Assembly: GCF_020884795.1 (NCBI RefSeq)
Contig: NZ_BBZF01000013.1
Location: 573,167-637,166, forward strand
DNA: 64,000 nucleotides
Reading direction: 5' to 3'
DNA from: Micromonospora okii
GTDB lineage: Bacteria; Actinomycetota; Actinomycetes; Mycobacteriales; Micromonosporaceae
Shown: piece after piece, positions 53,550-62,211 of the stretch
Numbering within the stretch: the first letter of the stretch is position 1
Layout of the letters: every line of letters starts with the position of its first letter
Made by a program: the position numbers and the translations under genes
Notes under the pieces: generated by a model
What the model saw: the letters and a program-made list of their open reading frames with translations, nothing else
Told to the model about the DNA's origin: nothing
Database searches by the model: none

Positions 53550-54641
53550 TCACCAGCGCACGAGCGCGAGCTCGATCGTCGAACCGGGCCCCATGGTCAT
53601 CAGCACGCCGTAGTCACCGGGCGCGACCGTGTCCTCGGCGAGCAGCCGCTCGTACGAGAACAGGAAGGAGCCGCTGGACAGGTTTCCGTGGTCACGCAGG
53701 ACGCTCAGCGTGTGCCGCACGTCGTGCCGGCTCAGCCCGAGGTTGACGCGCACCGAGTCGATGACCTTCCGGCCTCCGGAGTGCACGATCCAGTGAGCGA
53801 CCTGCGACCGGCGCAGGCCCGCCGCCCCGAGCAGCCGGTCGACGGACTCCTCGGCATTGGCGCCGACGACGTAGGGCACCTCCGGGTCCAGGTAGAAGCT
53901 GAACCGGCCGGCGCCGTCGTCCCAGTCGTAGCGCATCGCGCCGACCGCGTCCGGAATGATGTGGCTGGCGAACCGGAGCAACCTCGGCCCGGGGCGGACG
54001 CCGACCGGTTCGCGGTCGTCCGGTTCGCCGCCGGCGACGAGGGCGACCGCGGCGCTGCCGTCGCCGAAAAGGCTGTTGACCACGGAAGTGCGCATCGTGC
54101 CGTCGAAGACGTACGCGGCTGAGCAGGCCTCGATGCAGACCATGACGGAGAGGTCGCCCGGGTGGGTCGCGGCCCAGCCGGCGGTTGCGTTGAGCGCGTT
54201 GAGCCCCGCGTTGCAGCCCATACCGACGACGTCGAGACGCGAGCAGTCGACGTGGAGGCCGAGTTCCTTGATGAGCAGCGCGCTGAAACCCGGGGTGAGA
54301 AAGCCGGTCGAGGAGACGCAGCACAGGTAGCGCACGTCGGTGAGGCTGACCCCGGCCCGGCGAAGGCACGTCCGGACTGCCTCGGCGCCGGTGCGCAGGC
54401 CGCTCGTCAGGTGCTTGCGCAGCAGCTCGCCCTGCGTCTCCACGCGGTGCGCGCCGTCCGGGCCGACGGGCGGCAGCACGAGGTTCCGTCGCTCGATGCC
54501 GCCGTTGAGAAACACCGACCGCACCCGCGGGTCGGTGATTCGGAACGCCTCCAGCAGCTCCGCCTGGGTGTAGGAGCCCGGCGGCACGGCCGTGCCCACC
54601 GCCGTGATGTGCGGCAGGGCCGGCGCTGGTGTGCCGCTCAT
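53550..54641 (-). CDS. dpgA: Type III polyketide synthase, DpgA-like (3,5-dihydroxyphenylacetyl-CoA synthase)
   Basis: This 363-residue chalcone-synthase-fold enzyme has its active-site cysteine in [16 protein letters not shown], the catalytic His in [15 protein letters not shown] and the Asn in [20 protein letters not shown]. With DpgB and DpgD it converts four malonyl-CoA units to 3,5-dihydroxyphenylacetyl-CoA. It is the first gene of a leftward operon of about 16.7 kb. Its ATG at 54641 lies only 26 bp from the divergent DpgD start, so its promoter must overlap the DpgD coding region or act from further away. Confidence 0.92.
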   Translation of the reverse strand: MSGTPAPALPHITAVGTAVPPGSYTQAELLEAFRITDPRVRSVFLNGGIERRNLVLPPVGPDGAHRVETQGELLRKHLTSGLRTGAEAVRTCLRRAGVSLTDVRYLCCVSSTGFLTPGFSALLIKELGLHVDCSRLDVVGMGCNAGLNALNATAGWAATHPGDLSVMVCIEACSAAYVFDGTMRTSVVNSLFGDGSAAVALVAGGEPDDREPVGVRPGPRLLRFASHIIPDAVGAMRYDWDDGAGRFSFYLDPEVPYVVGANAEESVDRLLGAAGLRRSQVAHWIVHSGGRKVIDSVRVNLGLSRHDVRHTLSVLRDHGNLSSGSFLFSYERLLAEDTVAPGDYGVLMTMGPGSTIELALVRW

Positions 54642-54655
54642 GCTCGCCGCCGCTG

Positions 54656-54661
54656 TACATT
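54656..54661 (+). promoter_or_regulatory. Candidate -10 element of a leaderless dpgD transcript
   Basis: TACATT lies six bases upstream of the GTG at 54668, where initiation seven bases downstream would start at the GTG itself. No Shine-Dalgarno is visible for this gene, which fits leaderless translation. The -35 region is not clear. Confidence 0.4.
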
Positions 54662-54667
54662 GACGGC

Positions 54668-55468
54668 GTGCGCCACTCCCGGGTCACCTACGAGAAGTCG
54701 GGCCGCGTCGCCTACGTCACCCTTAACCGGCCCGCCGTGCTCAACGCGATGGACCTGCGGATGCACGAGGAGCTCCGCGAGGCGTGGGACGATTTCGAGG
54801 CCGACGACGACATGTGGGTCGGGGTGCTGTCGGGGGCCGGCGACCGCGCGTTCAGCGTGGGCCAGGACCTGAAGGAGCTGGCCGCGCGGATCGAGGCCGG
54901 CGCTGCCGGGCAGTCCACTTTCGGCAGTCGTGACCTGCCGGGCTGGCCGCGGCTCACCGAGCGGTTGCAGTTCGCCAAGCCGCTCGTCGCGAAGGTCCGC
55001 GGGTACGCCTACGGCGGCGGGTTCGAGCTGGCCCTCGCCTGCGACATCATTGTCGCCGCCGAGGATGCCCGGTTCGCGTTGCCGGAGGCCCGTCTCGGTC
55101 TGGTGGCGGGTGCAGGCGGGGTGTTCCGGCTCGCCCGGCAACTGCCGTTGCGCACCGCGCTGGGGCACCTCATGACCGGCCGGCCGCTGACGGCCCGCCG
55201 GGCCTACGAGCTCGGCCTCGTCAACGAGGTGGTGCCGGTGGGCGCACTCGACGAGTGCGTCGACGGATGGGTCGCCGACCTGCTGCGCTGCGCCCCGCTG
55301 GCGGTGCGCGCGGTGAAGGAGGCCGCGACCAGGGCGGCGAGCATGCCGCTGGAGCAGGCTTTCGCGAGCCGCTTCGTGTGGGAGGAACGGCGTATGCGCA
55401 GCCGCGACGCCCACGAGGGGCCGCTGGCGTTCGTGCAGAAACGCCCGCCGGAGTGGTCTGGCGCCTAG
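54668..55468 (+). CDS. dpgD: DpgD-like enoyl-CoA hydratase
   Basis: The 266-residue crotonase has a [43 protein letters not shown] segment, the oxyanion loop [12 protein letters not shown], and [42 protein letters not shown] with the catalytic-type glutamates (FEL and PEAR). The pattern DFEADDD is typical of DpgD from glycopeptide clusters. It completes the DpgABCD set and stands alone in the rightward direction, converging with the amidinotransferase gene. GTG 54668 is preferred; upstream ATG 54629 is possible. Confidence 0.87.
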   Translation: MRHSRVTYEKSGRVAYVTLNRPAVLNAMDLRMHEELREAWDDFEADDDMWVGVLSGAGDRAFSVGQDLKELAARIEAGAAGQSTFGSRDLPGWPRLTERLQFAKPLVAKVRGYAYGGGFELALACDIIVAAEDARFALPEARLGLVAGAGGVFRLARQLPLRTALGHLMTGRPLTARRAYELGLVNEVVPVGALDECVDGWVADLLRCAPLAVRAVKEAATRAASMPLEQAFASRFVWEERRMRSRDAHEGPLAFVQKRPPEWSGA

Positions 55469-55520
55469 CAACGGCACGGAGTGCTCCTGTCGAGGGGGCC
55501 GGATTCGGGCGGAGCGGCTA

Positions 55521-56654
55521 CTACAGGTAGTCCTCCGGCCCGCCTTCACGGACGGTGTCGAGCGTGAAGCAGTGGAAGCCGCCACCGAACAGACGCCGGT
55601 GGCGGTGCCGGACCGCCACCGTGGTGAACCCGTGCCGCTCCAGCGTCCGCATGAGATCCGGGCACGCGTCGTTGACCAGGACGGTGTCCGGACTGATGCT
55701 CAGCACGTTCATGTCGATGAAAGGGCTGGTCAGGATGAGGTCGTCGTCGTCGTACTGCGGGAAGGTGTTCTCGGTCGGGAGCGGCGGGATGATCATTTTC
55801 CACTTCCGCAGCGGCTCTGGCAGGGCCTGCGCGACGGCCTCCGAGCGCACCAGCAGCACACCGGGGCGCAGCGCCAGGACCATGCTGTCGATGTGACTGT
55901 CGCTGAGGCGGAAGACCCGGTGGATGCGGAAGCGGCCCTCGAGGTGGCGTTCCAGCCAGTCGCAAGCCAGTGCATGGTTCGCGGTCGAGACGTTCACGAC
56001 GATGTCGCGGCCGAGGCGCAGGCACTGGGCACCGTCGAACATCATCTCGTGGCCGACGTCGTAGACCGACTCCTGCGGATCCTCGATCACCTCCGTCGGG
56101 CCGCCGGCGGTGCTGTTGGCGTAGGAGAGGTCGAACGATGCGTCGGTCATGATCGGTCGGGGCATGACGGTCCAGCGGGCGCCCCGGCGGAAGTAATCGG
56201 CGAACACCGGCGTCAGGAACTGGGTCTCGAAGTACCGTGATCGGATCATCGGCGGCGTCTCGATGATCTCGTCGCCCAGGATGATGGTGTTGTCGCGGAC
56301 GTTGAGTGGCGGTACCACCGCGGCGGACCAGGCGGGGGTGCGAACCTCCGTCGTCGCCTCGTCCAGGCGCAGCGGCCGGTGCACCCGCACCGCGAGCGAC
56401 TCGAGGGTCTTCGCGATGCCTTCGACGTCCTCGTTGAGCTCCTCGACGTAGCGCTGCTTGATCGTCGACTGCGTCGGACCCGCCGTCGGCGCCGAACCCG
56501 ACGACAACCTGGGGTAATACCATTCGGTCCGAACGATGTTGTCGTGGAAGAACAGGTCGAACGACAGTTCTCGCTCATGTGAAGTGTAATTCTCGGCCGA
56601 TCCGACGATGACCTCTTTGAGTGGCGACCATTCATCGTAGCTGTTGAGTTCCAT
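55521..56654 (-). CDS. Glycine amidinotransferase homologue (guanidino transfer)
   Basis: This 377-residue amidinotransferase of the AGAT/StrB1 family starts MELNSYDEWSPLKEVIVGSA. Catalytic residues are visible: Asp in GHEMMFDGAQC, the His-Asp of LSDSHIDSMVLALRPG and the nucleophilic Cys near the C-terminus in FGGGFHCFTLDTVRE. It would move an amidino group from arginine to an amine. The obvious acceptor here is the alpha-amine of dihydroxyphenylglycine, giving the guanidinoacetic acid unit of pheganomycin/resorcinomycin. ATG 56654 follows GGGAGAG. The leader from the putative promoter is about 250 nt. Confidence 0.9.
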   Translation of the reverse strand: MELNSYDEWSPLKEVIVGSAENYTSHERELSFDLFFHDNIVRTEWYYPRLSSGSAPTAGPTQSTIKQRYVEELNEDVEGIAKTLESLAVRVHRPLRLDEATTEVRTPAWSAAVVPPLNVRDNTIILGDEIIETPPMIRSRYFETQFLTPVFADYFRRGARWTVMPRPIMTDASFDLSYANSTAGGPTEVIEDPQESVYDVGHEMMFDGAQCLRLGRDIVVNVSTANHALACDWLERHLEGRFRIHRVFRLSDSHIDSMVLALRPGVLLVRSEAVAQALPEPLRKWKMIIPPLPTENTFPQYDDDDLILTSPFIDMNVLSISPDTVLVNDACPDLMRTLERHGFTTVAVRHRHRRLFGGGFHCFTLDTVREGGPEDYL

Positions 56655-57177
56655 GCGCTCTCCCAGAGAAATGCGGACATGGTTTACGGCACGAGCCGGG
56701 GAGGGCGCGTGTCGGTTAAGCAAAGCTCCAAAGGGCTGGTTGGCGGAGCGTCAAACCGGCCTTCAGCAGTAGAAGCGCTGCCGGATGGGGTCGGGATTTA
56801 AGGGGCGGAGTGGGTGCTGGACTCGCGCCGGAAGGCCATGCGGTCGCCTGGAAAGGCGATCGGACAAGTGCATGAAACGCTCCCCCGTAGAACGTCGCCA
56901 GCTACTGTTAAGACCCTAAACTGATCAACTTCTTCCGTCAAGGCATTGACGAAGTCTGTCGTTGGTGAATACGCTATGCCACTCGACAGCAGATTTACAA
57001 CCGTCAACTATAGTGGTTCGCCGGGTGGTGTGCCTGCGTGGCCGGTCAGGGCTTCCGGCAGACCCGCAACCGTTTCTGAGCGTTCGCGGCCGCGCCTTTC
57101 GGTGACGGGGCGGCCCGGCCGCCGGGCCGGTCGACACCTTGCGACCAGCACAATCGGCTATGAGGAGCGAACTCCGC
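56655..57177. promoter_or_regulatory. AT-richer divergent control region between the amidinotransferase and P450 genes
   Basis: This 523-bp gap is clearly less GC-rich than its surroundings. Two strong promoter-like elements face away from each other: leftward TTGACG (56941-56936), 17 bp, TAGGGT (56918-56913); and rightward TTGACG (56946-56951), 18 bp, TACGCT (56970-56975). The two -35 boxes form a palindrome, CGTCAAGGCATTGACG (56936-56951). A further TATAGT at 57008-57013 could be an alternative rightward -10. Both genes would have 5' leaders of about 200-250 nt. Open frames in the gap have non-actinobacterial codon use and are rejected. Confidence 0.6.
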
Positions 57178-58404
57178 GTGACGACCGATGTGGCACGGCA
57201 ACCCGGCAGCGCCGGCTCCGAACCGGCCGGCATGCCGACCCTACGCACCCGCCCCTTCGACCCTCCCGACCGTCTCGCCGAGTTGCGCCGGGAGGGCCCG
57301 GTGAGTCGCCTGCGCTACCCGGACGGGCATCTCGGCTGGCTCGTCACCGATTACGCCGTCGCGCGCGCCATCCTCGCGGACCAGCGCTTCAGCGCTCGGT
57401 CGGAATTCAAACGAGTTCCGGTCGCCCGGCCGAGCGTCGACCCGTTCTACGGCCGAGCCGCCCTACCCGGCTGGTTCCTGGACATGGACGCGCCGGACCA
57501 CACACGGTTCCGGAGGTTGCTCGCCGGGCACTTCACCGTCCGCCGGGCCGAGGCGCTGACCCCACGCGTCGAGCGGATCGTCGTCGAGCACCTCGACGCC
57601 ATGGCTGCCGACGGCGGCCCGTGCGACCTGGTGGAAAAGTTCGCGCTACCGATCCCCTCGATGGTGATCTGCGAACTGCTCGGCGTGCCCTACGCCGAAC
57701 GCGCCGAGTTCCAGCGGAACAGCGCGACCCTGTTCAGTCTCGAGGTCACCGCCGACGAGGCGAACGAGGCCATGTCGTCCCTCGATGCGCTGCTGCTCGA
57801 CCTGGTGCGTCGACACCGGCAGGCGCCCCGCGGAGACCTGCTCGGTGCGCTCGGCGCAAGCGGCGAGCTGAGCGACCAGGACATTACCGGCGTCGGCGTA
57901 CTGCTGCTCACCGCCGGGCACGAAACCGTGGCGAGCATGCTCTCCCTTGGCACGTTCGCCCTGCTGTGCCACCCGCAGCAGCTGCGGCTGCTGCGCGACG
58001 GGGAGATCGACGTCACCAACGCGGTGGACGAGTTGCTGCGATACCTGTCCATTTTCCACTTCGGCGTGCCCAGGACGCCTCTGGAGGACGTCGAGATCGG
58101 TGGAGTGCTCATGTCTGCCGGTGAGAGCGTCACGGTTTCGCTGCCGGCAGCCAACCGCGACCCGGCCCGCTTCACCGATCCGGACACGCTCGACCTCGCC
58201 CGGCCGGCACGGGGCCACCTGGCGTTCGGTTTCGGCATGCACCAGTGCATCGGGCAGAACCTGGCCCGGATCCAGATGCGCATCGCCTATCCGGCCCTGC
58301 TACGCCGGTTCCCTTCGCTGCGCCTCGCCGTGCCACCGCAGGATGTCCGCCTCTCCGGCGACATGGGCTTCTACGGCGTCCACCATCTGCCGGTCACCTG
58401 GTGA
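57178..58404 (+). CDS. Cytochrome P450
   Basis: This 408-residue bacterial P450 has a WFLDMDAPDHTRFRRLL C-helix region, I-helix LLTAGHETVASM (A-G-x-E-T), an ExxR in ELLR, and the heme loop FGFGMHQCIGQNLAR with the Cys ligand. It is soluble, needing ferredoxin partners not encoded here. GTG 57178 follows GAGGAG ten bases upstream; ATG 57160 is an in-frame alternative. Next to a methyltransferase it may hydroxylate a ring methyl group to the 4-hydroxymethyl seen in pheganomycin (inference). Confidence 0.92.
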   Translation: MTTDVARQPGSAGSEPAGMPTLRTRPFDPPDRLAELRREGPVSRLRYPDGHLGWLVTDYAVARAILADQRFSARSEFKRVPVARPSVDPFYGRAALPGWFLDMDAPDHTRFRRLLAGHFTVRRAEALTPRVERIVVEHLDAMAADGGPCDLVEKFALPIPSMVICELLGVPYAERAEFQRNSATLFSLEVTADEANEAMSSLDALLLDLVRRHRQAPRGDLLGALGASGELSDQDITGVGVLLLTAGHETVASMLSLGTFALLCHPQQLRLLRDGEIDVTNAVDELLRYLSIFHFGVPRTPLEDVEIGGVLMSAGESVTVSLPAANRDPARFTDPDTLDLARPARGHLAFGFGMHQCIGQNLARIQMRIAYPALLRRFPSLRLAVPPQDVRLSGDMGFYGVHHLPVTW

Positions 58405-58440
58405 CCGGTGGCCCCGCACACCGACGTCGAAAGGAACGGC

Positions 58441-59481
58441 ATGCCCCCAGCAACGACTGCACAGGACGATCTGGCCTACGAGCGGTTCCATCTCATCGTG
58501 AACGGCCCGGCACTCTTCAACGCCGTCGTCACGGGGCTCGACCTGGGCATCTTCGCCCTACTGTCGCGGCACGCCGGTGCCGGCCCCGACGAGATCGAGC
58601 AGGCCGTCCGGCTCCCAGCACACCAGACGCGGGTCCTGATGCACGCGCTGTGCGCGACCGGCCTGGTGCGGCGTAGCGGCGGCGGGTACCACAACACCCG
58701 CGTCGCCGAGGACCTGCTCACATCCGACGGTCCGGGCAGCTGGCGGCACATCCTCGCCGGCTGGCAGCAGATCTACTACCCGGCATACCCGCACCTGACC
58801 GAGGCGATGTTGGCCGGCACGAACACCGCACTGACCGCGCACCCGGGGACCGAGCCGACGCTCTACCAGCGCCTGGCGCACCAGCCGGAGCTGGAGGAGG
58901 TGCTGCACCGCTCGATGGCCGCGTTCACGCTGCAGACGATGCCGGGGTTGCTCGACAACCCGGAGATCGCCACCGTCCGGCACCTGCTGGACATCGGCGG
59001 CGGTGACGGCACGACCGCGCGGGCGTTCGCCGAGCGCTATCCGTCGGCCGAGGTGACGATCTTCGACATGCCGAGCGTCACCCGACTCGCGGGCGACATC
59101 TCCGACGGCGGCCGGGTCCGGCTGCACCCGGGGGACCTGTTCGCCGACCCGTTGCCGACTGGAGCGGACGCTGCGCTGTTCAGCCACGTTCTGGAGGTCT
59201 TCTCCGGCGAGCAGATCCTCACCCTGCTGCGGAAAGCGCACGAGGCGCTTCCGGCCGGGGGGCGGCTCTTCATTTACGGTTTCCACGCCTCTGACGACGA
59301 GGACGACGGCGTCTACTCGGCCCGGCTCTCGCTCTACCTCAACGTGCTCGCCACCGGCACCGGCATGACGTATCCGGTCGGCGACTACGAGCAGTGGGCG
59401 CGGCAGGCCGGATTCGACAGTGTCAAGTCGTACACCGGCCTGCCCTACGAGCACGGCCTCGTCGTGGCGACGAAGGAGTAG
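58441..59481 (+). CDS. SAM-dependent methyltransferase (acetylserotonin O-methyltransferase family)
   Basis: The 346-residue class I methyltransferase has an N-terminal dimerisation winged helix (FNAVVTGLDLGIFALLSRHAGAGPDEIEQAVRLPAHQTRVLMHALCATGLVRR) and a SAM domain with HLLDIGGGDGTTARAFAERYPSAEVTIFDMPSV. A late LFSHVLEVFSGEQ holds the usual catalytic-His region. The family includes both O- and C-methyltransferases of aromatic substrates. ATG 58441 has AGGA six bases upstream. The gene lies 36 bp after the P450 and is probably cotranscribed. C4-methylation of the dihydroxyphenyl ring is the prediction from context. Confidence 0.88.
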   Translation: MPPATTAQDDLAYERFHLIVNGPALFNAVVTGLDLGIFALLSRHAGAGPDEIEQAVRLPAHQTRVLMHALCATGLVRRSGGGYHNTRVAEDLLTSDGPGSWRHILAGWQQIYYPAYPHLTEAMLAGTNTALTAHPGTEPTLYQRLAHQPELEEVLHRSMAAFTLQTMPGLLDNPEIATVRHLLDIGGGDGTTARAFAERYPSAEVTIFDMPSVTRLAGDISDGGRVRLHPGDLFADPLPTGADAALFSHVLEVFSGEQILTLLRKAHEALPAGGRLFIYGFHASDDEDDGVYSARLSLYLNVLATGTGMTYPVGDYEQWARQAGFDSVKSYTGLPYEHGLVVATKE

Positions 59482-59581
59482 CCCGCGCCGATGCCGATCG
59501 GCCCAGCCAGCGTCTCCGGAGGTCGGGCCGGTCGGGTCGCCGGAAACTCCCGACTCGGCAGGTGCCGTCGCGTGCCCGTCC

Positions 59582-60301
59582 TCACAGCGAGGCGCGGGCG
59601 GAGAAGGCGATGCTGGCCAGCAGGAAGCCACCGTTGACGATCGTGAACGCCACGATCACCCAGAACACCAGCGCCGGGGCGAACGCCAGCACCAGCGCCG
59701 CCACGAAGATGACCGCGCCGTAGTCACGGACCAGCTTCACCAGCCGGACCGGCAGCGACGTCGACGTGACCATGCTGGCCGCGTTCGGGCCGGACTGCAT
59801 CACCGACGTCACCAGGTTGACCATCCAGGTGCCGGCGAAGAGGGCGACCAGCCAGCTCGGCGTCGAGGGGCGCTGCGCCACCGCCGTGGCCGACAGGGCC
59901 GCCACCAGGGCGATCTGGGCGGCCACGTCGCAGAGCACGTCGACCCGGGCCCCGGCCGGGCTGCCCTGCCCGGTGACCCGGGCGAGCTGGCCGTCGGCGC
60001 AGTCGAGGGCGTACGCCACCTGCCAGCCGACCAGCGCGACCAGCCCCACGACCCAGGCCGGCACGCTGCCGTCGGCGACCCGGTCGGCGAGCGCCACCAC
60101 GGTCACCGAGGCGGCCAGGCCGAGCACCAGGTTGGCGATGGTCAGCGCCGTGGGCCGCAGACCCAACCGCTGCGCGACCAGCGCGAAGACCGCGCCCAAC
60201 CACTGGCTGATCGATTCGCTGAACAGGCCGCCGCCCCGGTTCACCCGGTGGAAGTCGGCGACGGAGGGGCGGGACGGCTCAGCCAAGGTCGCGGATTGCA
60301 C
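59582..60301 (-). CDS. CDP-alcohol phosphatidyltransferase family protein
   Basis: This 239-residue membrane protein has about six helices and the signature D-x2-DG-x2-AR-x8-G-x3-D-x3-D, seen as ALDCADGQLARVTG...GARVDVLCD (about residues 98-124). It would transfer a phosphoalcohol from a CDP-linked donor to an acceptor alcohol, releasing CMP. Its start overlaps the dehydrogenase stop by 23 bp. The nucleotidyltransferase two genes upstream could make the CDP-linked substrate. Confidence 0.88.
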   Translation of the reverse strand: MQSATLAEPSRPSVADFHRVNRGGGLFSESISQWLGAVFALVAQRLGLRPTALTIANLVLGLAASVTVVALADRVADGSVPAWVVGLVALVGWQVAYALDCADGQLARVTGQGSPAGARVDVLCDVAAQIALVAALSATAVAQRPSTPSWLVALFAGTWMVNLVTSVMQSGPNAASMVTSTSLPVRLVKLVRDYGAVIFVAALVLAFAPALVFWVIVAFTIVNGGFLLASIAFSARASL

Positions 60302-61343
60302 CGGCGTAGTCTGCCAGCCGCCGCCGCGTCTCGGAAGGCGACATCGCCAGGTGCTCCAGGATGGTGTAGCGGTCCGGGCGGGTGGCCGGGGCGAACTGCA
60401 CCGCGTCGACGAACTGGTCGTCGTCGAGCCCCACGTCGGCGGGGAGGCGGGGCAGGCCGTGCCGGGCCAGGCAGGCCGACATCTCCGCGAAGCGCCGCTC
60501 GTCGCCGCGCAGGAACGTGCAGAACAGCGCCCCGAGGCCGGCCAGCTCCCCGTGCGAGGCGGTGCCGGGGTAGAGCGCGTCCACGGCGTGCATGATCTCG
60601 TGGCAGCCGCCGCTGGCGGGGCGCGACGTGCCGCAGACCGCCATCGACAGGCCGGTGGAGATCAGCGCCTCGGCCAGCACGGTGACGAACGCGTCGTCGG
60701 TCATGTCGCCGGGGTGGGCGAGCACCGCCTCGGCGCCCATCCGGGCCAGCGAGGCGGCCAGCCCGTCGACCGGCTCCCCGCGTACCCGGCGGGCCAGCTC
60801 CCAGTCGGCGAGCGCGCTGATGTTGCTCACCACGTCGCCGATGCCGGCCCGGTTGTGCCGCTCCGGCCCGGCCTCCACGAAGTCCAGGTCGACGATGACC
60901 GCGATCGGGATGTGCACCCCGTAGGAGCCCTTGATCCCCTCGGTGATCAGCGAGGCCACCGGGGAGGCGATGCCGTCGTTGGCGAGGCTGGTCGCCACCG
61001 TGACCATGGGCAGCCCACGCCGGGTGGCCGCGTACTTCGCCACGTCGATGGTCTTGCCGCCGCCGATGCCCACCACCGCGTCGTACGACCGGGCGCGCAG
61101 CTTCCCGCCCAGGTCGTCGGCCGCCTCCAGGGTGCCGCCCGCCACCGTGAAGACGTCCGCCGAGCGCAGCGACGGGCGGATCAGCTCGGCGATCTGCCCG
61201 CCCTGCCCCGGCCCCACCACCACGGCCACGTCGCCCCCGGCGGAGATCCGCCCGTCGGCCAGGATCGCGGCCAGGTCCGCCACCGCGCCCCGCCGCACGT
61301 CGATGTGCAGCGGGGTGAGGATCGTACGGGCTAGTAGTGGCAC
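60279..61343 (-). CDS. Iron-containing alcohol dehydrogenase family, glycerol-1-phosphate dehydrogenase-like
   Basis: This 354-residue Fe-ADH-fold dehydrogenase has the NAD-binding GIGGGKTIDVAKYAA, TVATSLANDGIASPVASL, and metal-binding residues in NRAGIGDVVSNISAL, GGCHEIMHAVD and GTASHGELAGLGALF. Organisation and motifs resemble sn-glycerol-1-phosphate dehydrogenases and 3-dehydroquinate-synthase-like relatives. GTG 61343 has GGGAGATC just upstream and overlaps the nucleotidyltransferase gene by 13 bp. It likely makes the polyol phosphate used by the nucleotidyltransferase and CDP-alcohol transferase. Confidence 0.85.
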   Translation of the reverse strand: MPLLARTILTPLHIDVRRGAVADLAAILADGRISAGGDVAVVVGPGQGGQIAELIRPSLRSADVFTVAGGTLEAADDLGGKLRARSYDAVVGIGGGKTIDVAKYAATRRGLPMVTVATSLANDGIASPVASLITEGIKGSYGVHIPIAVIVDLDFVEAGPERHNRAGIGDVVSNISALADWELARRVRGEPVDGLAASLARMGAEAVLAHPGDMTDDAFVTVLAEALISTGLSMAVCGTSRPASGGCHEIMHAVDALYPGTASHGELAGLGALFCTFLRGDERRFAEMSACLARHGLPRLPADVGLDDDQFVDAVQFAPATRPDRYTILEHLAMSPSETRRRLADYAGAIRDLG

Positions 61344-62062
61344 GCGATCTCCCGCGCCCGCGCGAGGTCGGCGTGGTTGTCCACCTCGACCCACGGCACG
61401 TCGCCGATCGGGGCCGCCCGCACCTCGCCGCCGGCGTCGGCGAACGCCTGGTAGCCGTCCTCGTAGTAGAGGTTCGGGTCGCGCCGCCAGGTGCGCTCCA
61501 GGGCGGCGGCGAGCGGCTCGGCCACCTGCGGCTCGATCAGCGTCGCGCCGATGTACTCCCCGTACGCCTCGGCCGGGTCCATCAGCTTCGTGATGCGGGT
61601 GAGCTGGCCGGCGGCGTCGAAGGTGGTCTTCATCTCCTCGTCGGCCAGCGGCTTGAGGGTGTCCACCGCGAGCAGGATGCCCGGGCCGCGCTCGGCCAGG
61701 AGGGTCTTCTCCACGCTCACGGGGTGCACCGTGTCGCCGTTGACCAGCAGCACGCCCCGGGCGAAGTGCTCCCGGGCCAGCCAGAGCGAGTACGCGTTGT
61801 TCCACTCCTCGGCCTTGTCGTTGTGCACGAGGGTGATCCGCACGCCGTACCGCTTCTCCAGGTCCGCCTGGCGGGCCACGACCGCGTCGGCGGCGTACCC
61901 GACGACGATCACGACCTCGGTGAGGCCGACCTCGGCGAGGTTGCGCAGCGCGATGTCCAGGATGGTGGTGTCACCGTCCACCGGCACGAGCGCCTTGGGC
62001 AGGGTGTCGGTGTACGGGCGCAGGCGGCGCCCCGCACCGGCGGCGAGCACCATACCGATCAT
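61331..62062 (-). CDS. Nucleotidyltransferase (phosphocholine cytidylyltransferase-like)
   Basis: This 243-residue nucleotidyltransferase has LAAGAGRRLRPYTDTLPKALVPVDG (G-x-G-x-R...P-K-x-L), VIVVGYAADAV, LLVNGDTVHPVS with the metal-binding Asp, and YYEDGYQAFADAGGEV with WVEVDNHADLARA near the end. The VDN-x-x-DL ending is typical of CTP-dependent LicC/phosphocholine-type cytidylyltransferases. ATG 62062 starts MIGMVLAAG. First gene of the three-gene leftward operon; probable product CDP-polyol or a similar donor. Confidence 0.87.
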   Translation of the reverse strand: MIGMVLAAGAGRRLRPYTDTLPKALVPVDGDTTILDIALRNLAEVGLTEVVIVVGYAADAVVARQADLEKRYGVRITLVHNDKAEEWNNAYSLWLAREHFARGVLLVNGDTVHPVSVEKTLLAERGPGILLAVDTLKPLADEEMKTTFDAAGQLTRITKLMDPAEAYGEYIGATLIEPQVAEPLAAALERTWRRDPNLYYEDGYQAFADAGGEVRAAPIGDVPWVEVDNHADLARAREIACHY

Positions 62063-62211
62063 GCGACGTTCTCCCTCGTCCGACTCCGGGTCACCGGTGG
62101 AGGATAGCGCCGGGCCGCGTCGGCCCCGCCGCCAACGCCCGGCCTGAGCCCACCGACGGCCCGTCGCCGACGCCGGCCTCAGTCTGTCAACGCCCGGCGC
62201 GGCCGGCCGCC

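Noticed and set aside
56798..57007. A 69-residue minus-strand frame beginning at a TTG in the divergent control region, considered as a precursor peptide
   Set aside because: Its codons are not GC3-rich like real genes here, it starts at a TTG that is better read as a promoter-like TTGACG, and it overlaps both divergent promoter elements.
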